Origin: Candidatus Geothrix skivensis | GTDB taxonomy: Bacteria; Acidobacteriota; Holophagae; Holophagales; Holophagaceae | Direction of reading: 5' to 3' | Length of the DNA stretch: 64,000 bases | Assembly (NCBI GenBank): GCA_016721195.1 | Contig: JADKIO010000006.1 | Coordinates: forward strand, 496,001-560,000 | In this document: positions 45,652 to 54,070 of the stretch, piece by piece | How the letters are laid out: each line of letters begins with the position of its first letter | Numbering within the stretch: the first letter of the stretch is position 1 | Translations under genes and position numbers: made by a program | Notes under the pieces: generated by a model | Seen by the model: the letters and a program-made list of their open reading frames with translations, nothing else | Database searches by the model: none | What the model was told of the DNA's origin: nothing

Positions 45652-46202
45652 CACACACGCTCCGTCTTGGCCAGCACCACGGCTCCCACCAGGGCCACCA
45701 GCAGGATCACGCTGAGGATCTCGAAGGGCAGCAGGTAGTCCGCGAAGAGGCCGCGACTCACGGCCTGGGCGTTCTGCCCGGCCACGTTCAGCCCCTGGGC
45801 AAGCTCGGGGCGCAGAACCAGCGCCTCGGGCGAGGCGGCTCCGAACAAGACTTTGCGGAACACCCCCAGGAACAGCGCCGCGCCGAGGAGGACCGCCACC
45901 ACGGCATACCGCGACTGGAGCTGGAAGACCTCCTTCTCCTTCTTCTTGCTCATCTCCACGAGCATGACGACGAAGAGGAAGAGCACCACGATGCCCCCGG
46001 CATAGACCAGGATCTGGGCCATGCCCAGGAATTCGGCCTCCAGGGAGAGGAAGCAGCCGGCGATGCAGAGCATCGCGAAGAGGAAGCCGAGCACGCTGTG
46101 CACGGCGCTCCTGGAGGCGATCATGAACGCGGCGCCACCCAGGGCCATGACGCCGAAGATGGCGAACATGTTCCGGCCGATCGTTTGAATGAAGTGTTCC
46201 AT
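45651..46202 (-). CDS. nuoJ: NADH-quinone oxidoreductase subunit J
   Basis: A 183-residue, five-helix membrane subunit with FLGMAQILVYAGGIVVLFLFVVML, the segment that forms the pi-bulge helix in complex I. It lies between nuoI and nuoK. Confidence 0.92.
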   Translation of the reverse strand: MEHFIQTIGRNMFAIFGVMALGGAAFMIASRSAVHSVLGFLFAMLCIAGCFLSLEAEFLGMAQILVYAGGIVVLFLFVVMLVEMSKKKEKEVFQLQSRYAVVAVLLGAALFLGVFRKVLFGAASPEALVLRPELAQGLNVAGQNAQAVSRGLFADYLLPFEILSVILLVALVGAVVLAKTERV

Positions 46203-46245
46203 GGGGCGTCCTCGGGAATGCGCGAATGGTCTGGAAGTCTGGAGG

Positions 46246-46749
46246 TCAGTCGTCGGCCACGCTGAACTTGCCCACGGGCGTGGGCTCGTACATGTTCTGG
46301 CCCAGACCTTCCATGCCGATGGAGAAGTCCTCCCGGTTGTAGGCGGCCAGCTCGAACTGGTGGTTCAGGATGATGGAGTCGAAGCCGCAGCTCTCCACGC
46401 AGAACTCGCAGAAGATGCAGCGCTCCATCTCGAAGTCGTAGCGCACCGGGAAGGGCATCTTGCGCCCCTCCTTCTTGCCCTTCTCGATGGTGATCACCTG
46501 GGTGGGGCAGATCTTCTCGCAGGCCAGGCAGCACACGCACTTGATCTCGCCCTGCTCGTCCTTCAGCAGCGTGAGGCGGCCGCGATACCGGGGCTGGACC
46601 TTGGCGGGAACCTCGGGGTACTCGGAGGTGATGTGGAAGGGCACCTTCCGGCGGTTGGCCGTGAAGAAGACCTTGGCGAAGTGCTTGCCCGTGATGGACA
46701 GGCCCTTGGCGATGTCGAAGGGGATGAGGGTCCTCAGGATCTTGTTCAT
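46246..46749 (-). CDS. nuoI: NADH-quinone oxidoreductase subunit I
   Basis: Peripheral-arm Fe-S subunit (167 residues) with two 4Fe-4S ferredoxin motifs, CVCCLACEKICP and CIFCEFCVESC, that carry clusters N6a/N6b between NuoG and NuoB. An extended C-terminal tail ends in VADD. Follows nuoH by 9 bp. Confidence 0.93.
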   Translation of the reverse strand: MNKILRTLIPFDIAKGLSITGKHFAKVFFTANRRKVPFHITSEYPEVPAKVQPRYRGRLTLLKDEQGEIKCVCCLACEKICPTQVITIEKGKKEGRKMPFPVRYDFEMERCIFCEFCVESCGFDSIILNHQFELAAYNREDFSIGMEGLGQNMYEPTPVGKFSVADD

Positions 46750-46758
46750 GGTCGGCCC

Positions 46759-47925
46759 CTAGACGGCGAAGCAGCGGACGGCGGCCGCCAGCAAGAGGTT
46801 GAACAGCGTCAAGGGGATCAGATACTTCCACGCCACGCTCATGACCTGGTCGTACCGGTAGCGGGGGATGGTGCCGCGCACCCAGATGTAGGTAAAGAGC
46901 AGGAAGATGATCTTCACGACGAAGAAGATGGCGTGGGGCTCGCCGAACCACGAGAGGAAGCCCGGCAGGTAGGGATTCACCAGGCCCTGCAGGCCGAAGG
47001 GCAGCAGCCAGGGGCCGCCCAGGAAGAAGCCCGCGGCCAGGGCCGCCACCACGGTCATGTTGATGTACTCGGCCAGGTAGAAGAACCCGAACTTCATGCC
47101 CGAATACTCGGTGTGGAAGCCCGCCACCAGCTCGTTCTCGGCCTCCGGCATGTCGAAGGGGAGGCGGTTGGTCTCGGCGAAGCCGCAGGTGAGGTAGAGC
47201 AGGAAGCCGATGATCTGCGGCACCAGGCCCCAGAAGGGCAGCCCGGTGGCCATGACCTTCGACATCTCCGCGAAGTTCAGGCTGGAGGAGAGCACCACCG
47301 GAGCGAGCAGGCTCAGGGCCAGGGGCACTTCGTAGCTGACCATCTGGGCCGCGCTGCGCAGGCCGCCCAGCAGGGGGTACTTCGAGTTTGAAGCCCAGCC
47401 GGCCAGCACGATGCCGTAGACGCCCACGCTGGCGACGCCCAGGATCCACAGCAGGCCCACGTTGATGTCGGCGATGCCGCCGGACACCGGCAGGCCGCCC
47501 ACGAAGGGGAACCAGGTGGGGAAGGTGAAGAAGACGCCGGGGACGAAGGACACCGCCGCAAACACCACCACGGCCGCCACCATGCTGAGGGCGGGCGCGA
47601 TGAAGAACACGAACTTGTCGGCCTTGGCCGGGATGATGTCCTCTTTGAGGATCAGCTTGAGCACGTCGGCCACGAGGCCGGGGATGCCGCGCCAGTAGGA
47701 GAGGACGGGAATCCGGCCCCACTTCCACATGCCGCGGTTCATCCACCCGGTGATGCCGATGTGGCCGCTGGCCACGCGGGTGGAGCCCAGACGCTGCTGG
47801 AGGTAGCCGAGCACCTTGCGCTCGGCGAACACCGTCAGGGGGACGACGACGAAGACGAAGATCACCACCAGCAGGCACTGGATGAGGGTGATCACGATGG
47901 ACTGGGTGAGGGTCGGAATCGGCAT
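46759..47925 (-). CDS. nuoH: NADH-quinone oxidoreductase subunit H
   Basis: A 388-residue membrane subunit that joins the peripheral and membrane arms and lines the quinone tunnel. It has FAERKVLGYLQQRLGSTRV, the family EVP in SYEVPLALSLLAP, CGFAETNRLPFDMPEAENELVAGF and HTEYSGMKFGFF. Follows nuoD by 19 bp. Confidence 0.93.
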   Translation of the reverse strand: MPIPTLTQSIVITLIQCLLVVIFVFVVVPLTVFAERKVLGYLQQRLGSTRVASGHIGITGWMNRGMWKWGRIPVLSYWRGIPGLVADVLKLILKEDIIPAKADKFVFFIAPALSMVAAVVVFAAVSFVPGVFFTFPTWFPFVGGLPVSGGIADINVGLLWILGVASVGVYGIVLAGWASNSKYPLLGGLRSAAQMVSYEVPLALSLLAPVVLSSSLNFAEMSKVMATGLPFWGLVPQIIGFLLYLTCGFAETNRLPFDMPEAENELVAGFHTEYSGMKFGFFYLAEYINMTVVAALAAGFFLGGPWLLPFGLQGLVNPYLPGFLSWFGEPHAIFFVVKIIFLLFTYIWVRGTIPRYRYDQVMSVAWKYLIPLTLFNLLLAAAVRCFAV

Positions 47926-47944
47926 GGGTGGGAATCCTCGTCGA

Positions 47945-49045
47945 CTAGCGGTCGATCTCGCCGAGCACGATGTCCAGGGTGCCGATGGCCGCGACGATGT
48001 CGGCGATCAGTCCACCCTCGGCCATCTTGGGCAGGGCTTGGAGGTTGATGAATCCGGGGGCCCGCACGTGGAAGCGGTAGGGATTGCCGCTGCCCTTCTC
48101 GCCCACGAGGTAGTAGCCGATCTCGCCCTTGGGGGCTTCGGTCGCGTGGTAGACCTCGTTGACCTCGGCCTTCAGGATCTTGGGCAGCTTGGCCATGACG
48201 GGCCCTTCGGGCATGCCGTCCATGCACTGCTGGATGATGCGGGCGCTCTGCCGCATCTCGTCCATGCGGACCAGGTATCGGGCGTAGGTGTCGGCCTCGG
48301 TGCGGGTCGGCACGTCGAAGTTCATCTCGGCGTAGGCGGCATAGGGGAAGGCCTTGCGGATGTCGTAGGGGACGCCCGCGGCCCGCAGGACGGGGCCCGT
48401 GATGCCCAGGGCGATGGCATCCTCGGCGCTCAGCTTGGCCACGCCGATGGTGCGCTTCTTCCAGATGCGGTTCTCGTTCAGCAGGTTCTCGTATTCCTCG
48501 AGGCAGCTGGGGAACTTGGCCAGGAACTTCTTCACCAGCTTCTCGAAACCGGGGGGCAGGTCCTCGCGCAGGCCGCCGATGCGGAAGGCCGTCGTGGTCA
48601 GGCGCGAGCCGCAGAAGGCCTCGTTCATGTCCAGGATGTCCTCGCGCTCGCGGAACGCGTAGAGGAAGACCGTCATGGCCCCGATGTCCAGGGCGTGGGT
48701 CGCCAGCCAGATCAGGTGCGAGGCCAGGCGGTTGAACTCGTTCAGCATCGTGCGGATGTACTGGGCGCGCCGCGGCACCGTGATGCCGAAGAGCTTCTCG
48801 TTGGCTTCGGCCCAGCCCAGGTTGTTGGCCACGGCGGAGCAGTAGTCCATGCGGTCGGTCCAGACCTGGCCCTGGAAGAAGGTCTGGTTCTCGCAGATCT
48901 TCTCCACGCCCCGGTGCAGGTAGCCGATCATGGGCCGGCAGTGGGTGATGGTCTCACCATCCAGCCGCAGCTTCACCCGGAGCACACCGTGCGTGGACGG
49001 GTGCTGCGGCCCCAGGTTGATCTCCATTTCCTCGTTCTTGAACAT
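47945..49045 (-). CDS. nuoD: NADH-quinone oxidoreductase subunit D
   Basis: The 49-kDa quinone-site subunit (366 residues, at the short end of the family). It opens with INLGPQHPSTHGVLR (His region at the quinone site), continues with YLHRGVEKICE, and ends in the FINLQALPKMAEGGLIADIVAAIGTLDIVLGEIDR block. Starts 3 bp after the nuoC stop. Confidence 0.93.
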   Translation of the reverse strand: MFKNEEMEINLGPQHPSTHGVLRVKLRLDGETITHCRPMIGYLHRGVEKICENQTFFQGQVWTDRMDYCSAVANNLGWAEANEKLFGITVPRRAQYIRTMLNEFNRLASHLIWLATHALDIGAMTVFLYAFREREDILDMNEAFCGSRLTTTAFRIGGLREDLPPGFEKLVKKFLAKFPSCLEEYENLLNENRIWKKRTIGVAKLSAEDAIALGITGPVLRAAGVPYDIRKAFPYAAYAEMNFDVPTRTEADTYARYLVRMDEMRQSARIIQQCMDGMPEGPVMAKLPKILKAEVNEVYHATEAPKGEIGYYLVGEKGSGNPYRFHVRAPGFINLQALPKMAEGGLIADIVAAIGTLDIVLGEIDR

Positions 49046-49048
49046 GGA

Positions 49049-49927
49049 TCACTCCGCCTTGGGCTGCTTCAGGTTGATGCCCAGCTGGCCGGCCTTCTGG
49101 AGGGCGATGCGCTCGAGCATGCCGCCGCGATCCTCACGGAAGGCGATGTCGCGCTGGCCCCAGCCCACCACGGGGTAATCCTTTCGGAGGGGATGGCCTT
49201 CCCAATCCTCGGGGCAGAGGATGCGGGTCATGTCGGGGTGATTCGCGAAGCGGATGCCGAGCATGTCGTAGATCTCGCGCTCCATCCAGTTCGCGCTCGG
49301 ATAGACGGCGCAGGCGCTCTCGGGGCTGAACCCCTCGGGCACCAGGATGCGGAGGCGGAGGCGCTTCCGGCGGCTGATGCTGGTCAGGTGGTAGACCACG
49401 CTGAAGGCGAAGCCGGTGGCCGCGGGGTAGTGCGTGGCGGTCTGGTCGGCGAGCATCTCGTAGTTCAGCGCGATGTCCTGGCGGCAGAGCTGGAGGGCCT
49501 CGAGGATCGCCTCCTTGGAAACCTGGCAGGTGAGTTCCCCGGCCTGCTCGAAGATCTCCTCGACCTTGCCGCCCAGGCGCTCCTGGAGGCGGTGCAGGTC
49601 ATCATCCTTGGCCTCCTGGGGCCAGGGGGTCTTCAGGTCGTTGTCATCCTTGCGGGGCACCGGGCGGACGGGGGGCTTGGGGGCCTCCTTGCCTTCCGCC
49701 TCGGCCTTGGCCTTGGCGGTTTCGAAATCGGCCAGCATCTTCTGCCACTTGGCCTCGTCGGCCGCCGCCGCCGCCTTCACTTCAGCCTCGTAGGTCCTCA
49801 GGCTGGGCAGGGGCACGGTCTTCGGCATGACGACCTGGCGCTGGGGGGAGGCAGCATAGTCGTAGACATAGGGACCGGCCGGCGCTTCCGGAGTCTCGGA
49901 GGGCTGGGGGAGGGTTTCGTCGGACAT
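49049..49927 (-). CDS. nuoC: NADH-quinone oxidoreductase subunit C with N-terminal extension
   Basis: The 30-kDa subunit domain occupies about residues 110-292 (HYPAATGFAFSVVYHLTS, NWMEREIYDMLGIRFANHPDMTRIL, GHPLRKDYPVVGW). Ahead of it lie about 110 residues of low-complexity Pro/Ala/Glu/Lys-rich sequence, unlike the usual compact NuoC start. It is not a NuoCD fusion. The ATG at 49927 shares one base with the nuoB stop. Confidence 0.9.
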   Translation of the reverse strand: MSDETLPQPSETPEAPAGPYVYDYAASPQRQVVMPKTVPLPSLRTYEAEVKAAAAADEAKWQKMLADFETAKAKAEAEGKEAPKPPVRPVPRKDDNDLKTPWPQEAKDDDLHRLQERLGGKVEEIFEQAGELTCQVSKEAILEALQLCRQDIALNYEMLADQTATHYPAATGFAFSVVYHLTSISRRKRLRLRILVPEGFSPESACAVYPSANWMEREIYDMLGIRFANHPDMTRILCPEDWEGHPLRKDYPVVGWGQRDIAFREDRGGMLERIALQKAGQLGINLKQPKAE

Positions 49928-50442
49928 CAGCCCACCTCCTCGAAGATGTCCTTGTACCGGTCGGCCAGGCTGCTGGTCATGATCTTGTCCTGCAGCTTCA
50001 TGAAGCCGTAGATGAGGGATTCAGGCCGGGGCGGGCAGCCGGGGATGAAGACGTCCACCGGGATGATCTTGTCCACGCCCTGGATGGTGTGGTACGAGTC
50101 GAAGGGCCCACCGGCGGTGGCGCAGGAGCCCATGGCGATCACCCACTTGGGCTCGGGCATCTGGTCGTAGAGCGTCTTGATGACCGGGGCCATCTTGTAG
50201 GTGACCGTGCCGGCGATGATCATCAGGTCGGCCTGGCGGGGCGTGGCCCGGAAGATGCCGGCGCCGAAGCGGTCGAAGTCGAAGCGGCTGGCGCCCGCGG
50301 CCATCATCTCGATGGCGCAGCAGGCCAGGCCGAAGGTCACGGGCCACACGCTGGTGGCGCGGGACCAGTTCATGACCTTCTCGACCTTGGTGGTGATGAG
50401 GATCTGCTCAAGGGTGGAGGGTTGATTGAGGCTTACTCCCAT
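49927..50442 (-). CDS. nuoB: NADH-quinone oxidoreductase subunit B
   Basis: Carries cluster N2, the last Fe-S centre before quinone (171 residues). The four Cys ligands are visible in GLACCAIEMM (adjacent pair), GSCATAGGPF and IPGCPPRPE. The start at 50442 overlaps nuoA by 10 bp. Confidence 0.94.
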   Translation of the reverse strand: MGVSLNQPSTLEQILITTKVEKVMNWSRATSVWPVTFGLACCAIEMMAAGASRFDFDRFGAGIFRATPRQADLMIIAGTVTYKMAPVIKTLYDQMPEPKWVIAMGSCATAGGPFDSYHTIQGVDKIIPVDVFIPGCPPRPESLIYGFMKLQDKIMTSSLADRYKDIFEEVG

Positions 50443-50786
50443 GTGAGGGCTCCCTTGGACCAGATGTAGCCGTACCCGAACAGCAGAAGGAAGAGGAACA
50501 GGCCCAACTCGATGGCGCCGAACAGCGCCAGCTCCTTCATCTGGATGGCCCAGGGCATCAGGAAGACCGTTTCCACGTCGAACACGAGGAACATCACGGC
50601 CACCAGGTAGTAGCGCACGGAGAACTTCTCCCGCGCCTCGCTGGTGGTGGTGATGCCGCACTCGTAGGACGAGTACTTCGCGGCGCTGGGCCAGCTGGGG
50701 CGCAGCAGCCACGACAGATTCCAGATGATGATCGGCAGGGCCACTGCTACCAGGATCAGCAGCAGGATGGACGCGTACCCGCGCAT
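50433..50786 (-). CDS. nuoA: NADH-quinone oxidoreductase subunit A
   Basis: A 117-residue three-helix subunit with YECGITTTSEAREKFSVRYYLVAVMFLVFDVE, the cytosolic loop and Glu/Asp pair of the family. GGAGGCTCC precedes ATG 50786. First gene of the operon nuoA-B-C-D-H-I-J-K-L-M-N, with the NADH-oxidising nuoE, nuoF and nuoG absent from the locus. Confidence 0.93.
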   Translation of the reverse strand: MRGYASILLLILVAVALPIIIWNLSWLLRPSWPSAAKYSSYECGITTTSEAREKFSVRYYLVAVMFLVFDVETVFLMPWAIQMKELALFGAIELGLFLFLLLFGYGYIWSKGALTWE

Positions 50787-50805
50787 GGAGCCTCCAGGAC
50801 AGGTC

Positions 50806-50835
50806 ATTGTGGAGTGCCGATCCCGCGCAGGTCAA
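50806..50835 (-). promoter_or_regulatory. Likely promoter of the nuo operon
   Basis: On the minus strand TTGACC (50835-50830) and CACAAT (50811-50806) are separated by 18 bp, a good housekeeping-type promoter, with transcription expected to start about 12 bp before nuoA. Confidence 0.5.
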
Positions 50836-50920
50836 CGCTGGAAGCCGATCCTCGCGTCCTTTGTGACCCATGTCCGATTCTGGCCACTCGGGCCCCGGCT
50901 CGTTCCGCTAGGATGCTTCC

Positions 50921-52552
50921 ATGTCCACATCAAACCCCCCGGTTCCTTCGGATGCCGTCGCCACGAGCGATCAGACCCTGACCGACTTCCGGCCCGCCAA
51001 GGAGCTCTACCCGACCCTGGACCTCACGCGGGAACCGGTGGATTTCGCCCTGTTCCAGGCCCTGCCGCTCGACCTCATGTTCAAGCACCACTTCGTGCCG
51101 GTGCAGGAGCGGGAAGGCGTCCTCTGGCTGGCCATGGCCGATCCTCTGGACATCCCCACCCAGGACATGCTCCGGCTGAGCCTCAAGCGCCCCCTCCGCT
51201 TCGCCGGCGCCCCCCTGGCCCAGATCCAGGAAGTGCTCAAGAAGTCCGAGAGCGGCCAGAAGGTCATGGATGAGGCCGGCGAGGCCCTCAAGGTCCAGGT
51301 GCTCCATGAGGAGGACTGGGACGACGAGGTGCTTGACCTGGAGCGCCTGACGGACAAGGACGAGGCCCCCATCGTCCGGCTGGTGGACACCACCATCTTC
51401 AACGCCCTCCAGCGCCGCGCCTCCGACATCCACCTGGAGACCATGGCCACGGGCTTCCAGATCAAGTACCGCATCGACGGCAGCCTGTATCCCGCCGCCG
51501 AGCCCATCGACCGGCGCTTCGCCTCCCCCATCATCAGCCGCGTCAAGGTGATGTCCGAGCTGGACATCGCCGAGAAGCGCAAGCCCCAGGACGGGCGCTT
51601 CAAGCTCAAGGTGCGGGGCCGCGCCATCGACTTCCGCGTGAGCATCATGCCCACCATCCACGGCGAGGACGCGGTCATCCGCATCCTGGACAAGGAGAAC
51701 CTCACCGAGGAGTTCCAGTCCCTCTCGCTGGAGATCCTGGGGTTCTCGGACCATGAGCTGAAGCGCCTGCGCCGCTTCTCCCGCGAGCCCTACGGCATGT
51801 TCCTGGTGACCGGCCCCACGGGCTCCGGCAAGACCACCACCCTCTACGCCGTGCTCAGCGAGATCAAATCGCCCGAGGACAAGATCATCACCATCGAAGA
51901 CCCGGTCGAATACCAGCTCGAGGGCGTCACCCAGATCCCCGTGAACGAGAAGAAGGGCCTCACCTTCGCCCTGGGCCTGCGCTCCATCCTGCGCCATGAC
52001 CCCGACAAGATCCTGGTGGGCGAGATCCGCGATCCCGAGACCGCCCAGATCGCCATCCAGTCAGCCCTCACGGGCCACCTGGTCTTCACCACCGTCCACG
52101 CCAACAACGTGCTGGACGTGCTGGGCCGCTTCCAGCACATGGGCGTCGAGGTCCACAACTTCGTGTCCTCCCTCAACTGCATCCTGGCCCAGCGCCTGGT
52201 GCGCGTGCTCTGTCCCAAGTGCAAGCGCCCCGCGGCCACCCCCACGCCCCAGGAACTGGAGGAGAACGGCGTCGATGAAGCCTGGCTGCGCAGCGCCGCG
52301 CTCTTCGAGAAGGTGGGCTGCGTGGACTGCCACGGCACCGGCTTCCGGGGCCGGCAGGCCATCATCGAGTTCATGGGCCTCAACGACGAGATCCGCGAGC
52401 TGCTCGTCCAGCGCGCCCCCACCCGCGAGGTGAAGGCCGCCGCCCGGCGGGGCGGCATGCAGTTCCTCCGGGAGAGCGCCATCGAGAAGGTCAGGGCGGG
52501 CATCACGACCTTCCCCGAGATCAACAAGGTCACCTTCCGCGAAGGCGCCTGA
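50921..52552 (+). CDS. GspE/PilB-type secretion/pilus ATPase
   Basis: A 543-residue hexameric motor ATPase for type IV pilus assembly or type II secretion. An MshEN-like N-terminal domain (about 25-130) precedes the ATPase core: Walker A GPTGSGKTTT (near 300), ITIEDPVEY (Asp box), Walker B ILVGEIRDPETAQ, and HLVFTTVHANN (His box). A four-cysteine zinc site follows (CPKC then CVDC), typical of GspE/PilB. AGGATGCTTCC is the only weak ribosome site. It diverges from nuoA and stands alone, away from the pilin genes, so pilus versus secretion is undecided. Confidence 0.85.
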   Translation: MSTSNPPVPSDAVATSDQTLTDFRPAKELYPTLDLTREPVDFALFQALPLDLMFKHHFVPVQEREGVLWLAMADPLDIPTQDMLRLSLKRPLRFAGAPLAQIQEVLKKSESGQKVMDEAGEALKVQVLHEEDWDDEVLDLERLTDKDEAPIVRLVDTTIFNALQRRASDIHLETMATGFQIKYRIDGSLYPAAEPIDRRFASPIISRVKVMSELDIAEKRKPQDGRFKLKVRGRAIDFRVSIMPTIHGEDAVIRILDKENLTEEFQSLSLEILGFSDHELKRLRRFSREPYGMFLVTGPTGSGKTTTLYAVLSEIKSPEDKIITIEDPVEYQLEGVTQIPVNEKKGLTFALGLRSILRHDPDKILVGEIRDPETAQIAIQSALTGHLVFTTVHANNVLDVLGRFQHMGVEVHNFVSSLNCILAQRLVRVLCPKCKRPAATPTPQELEENGVDEAWLRSAALFEKVGCVDCHGTGFRGRQAIIEFMGLNDEIRELLVQRAPTREVKAAARRGGMQFLRESAIEKVRAGITTFPEINKVTFREGA

Positions 52553-52563
52553 CCTGCAGAAGC

Positions 52564-54009
52564 CTATGCTTCGCGGTCCCTGTCATTCCAGCAGACGGTG
52601 TTCGGAATCCCGAGCTTGACCGGGTCGAAGCAGAGGGGGGTGCCGGCCTTCACCTGGGCCTCGTAGTCCCGGAGCACCTTCAAGCCCGTCTTCGCCAGCA
52701 GCAGGATCGCGATGAGGTTCAGCCAGGCCATGAGGCCCACGCCGATGTCGCCCATGGCCCACATGAGCCCCGCCGTCCGCACCGAACCGAAATAGGTCAT
52801 CCCCAGCAGGCCGGCCCGGATGGCGGTGATGCCCCACTTCGGATGCCGCCCCCGCATGAGGTAGGCCACGTTGGATTCCGCGTAGTAGGCGTAGGCCATC
52901 AGGGTGGTGAAGGCGAAGAAGAACAGCGCCACCGCCACGAAGCCGGGGCCGAAACCCGGCAGCACGGTGTCCACAGCCCGCTGGGTGTAGAGCGGGCCGT
53001 GCTCCACGCCCGGGATCAGCTGCGCCAGGTAGCCACCCTTCCCATCGGCCACGTTGTACTGGCCCGTCAGCAGCACCATCAGGCCGGTGGCCGTGCAGAC
53101 TCCGAGGGTATCCACGTAGACCGAGAAGGCCTGCACCAGCCCCTGTTGGGCGGGGTGCGCCACCTCGGCGGCCGCGGCCGCCTGCGGCCCGGTCCCCTGG
53201 CCGGCTTCATTGGAGAAGATGCCCCGCTTGACGCCCCAGGCGATGGCCGAGCCCGCGATGCCCCCGAAGACGGCATCCGTGCCGAAGGCCGAGCGGAAGA
53301 TCAGGGCAAAGACCTCCGGCACGCGCCGCCAGTCGATCACCACGATGGCAACCGCCATCAGCATGTAGCCCAGAGCCATGAACGGCACCGCCAGCTCGGC
53401 CACCCGGCCGATGCGCTTGACCCCGCCGAAGATGATGAGCCCCAGGAAGGCGGTGACGGCCAAGCCCGAGGCCCAGGTCGGCACCTTCAGGGCGCTCTGG
53501 AAGGCCGCCGCGATGCTGTTGGACTGGATGCCTGGCAGCAGGAGGCCGCAGCTCAGCACGGCCACCGCGGCGAACAGAATGCCGTACCAGCGCATCCCGA
53601 GACCCCGCTCGATGTAGTAGGAGGGACCACCGCGGTACTCGCCGTCCACCTTCTCCTTCCAGACTTGGGCCAGGGCCGCCTCGATGAAGGCCGACCCGGC
53701 CCCCAGGAACGCGATGGCCCACATCCAGAACATCGCGCCAGGGCCGCCCATGGCGATGGCGGTGGCCACGCCCGCGATGTTCCCCGTGCCCACGCGCCCG
53801 CCCAGGGCCATGGCGAAGCCCTGGAAGCTCGAGATGCCCGAGGCCGAAGCCTGGCCCTGCCAGAGCTGGGTGACCATGCCCTTCAGGTGGCGGACCTGCA
53901 GGAAGCGGGTCCAGATGGAAAAGACCACGCCCGCCCCCAGGCAGAGCAGGATGAGCGGCAGGCCCCACACCCAGCCGTTGAGGTAGTCCACGAGGGCATG
54001 CAGGTCCAT
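52564..54009 (-). CDS. AGCS-family amino acid:sodium symporter
   Basis: A 481-residue membrane protein of the alanine/glycine:cation symporter family (11-12 TM helices). It has the hallmark GNIAGVATAIAMGGPGAMFWMW segment and FSNEAGQGTGPQAAAAA. It imports small neutral amino acids such as alanine or glycine, driven by sodium. The ATG is at 54009; it converges on the GspE-type gene (11-bp gap). No glycine riboswitch fits in the 61 bp upstream. Confidence 0.88.
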   Translation of the reverse strand: MDLHALVDYLNGWVWGLPLILLCLGAGVVFSIWTRFLQVRHLKGMVTQLWQGQASASGISSFQGFAMALGGRVGTGNIAGVATAIAMGGPGAMFWMWAIAFLGAGSAFIEAALAQVWKEKVDGEYRGGPSYYIERGLGMRWYGILFAAVAVLSCGLLLPGIQSNSIAAAFQSALKVPTWASGLAVTAFLGLIIFGGVKRIGRVAELAVPFMALGYMLMAVAIVVIDWRRVPEVFALIFRSAFGTDAVFGGIAGSAIAWGVKRGIFSNEAGQGTGPQAAAAAEVAHPAQQGLVQAFSVYVDTLGVCTATGLMVLLTGQYNVADGKGGYLAQLIPGVEHGPLYTQRAVDTVLPGFGPGFVAVALFFFAFTTLMAYAYYAESNVAYLMRGRHPKWGITAIRAGLLGMTYFGSVRTAGLMWAMGDIGVGLMAWLNLIAILLLAKTGLKVLRDYEAQVKAGTPLCFDPVKLGIPNTVCWNDRDREA

Positions 54010-54070
54010 GGTCGGCTCCGGGGGGATGCTCTACGCTAGCGTCCCGGCCCCTGAATCAGAAGCGGCATCC

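Noticed and set aside
43184..45658. An 824-codon frame starting within nuoK and covering nuoL
   Set aside because: Its first 100 codons are a shadow of nuoK and its last 190 a shadow of the NuoL C-terminus; only the middle is the real NuoL frame.
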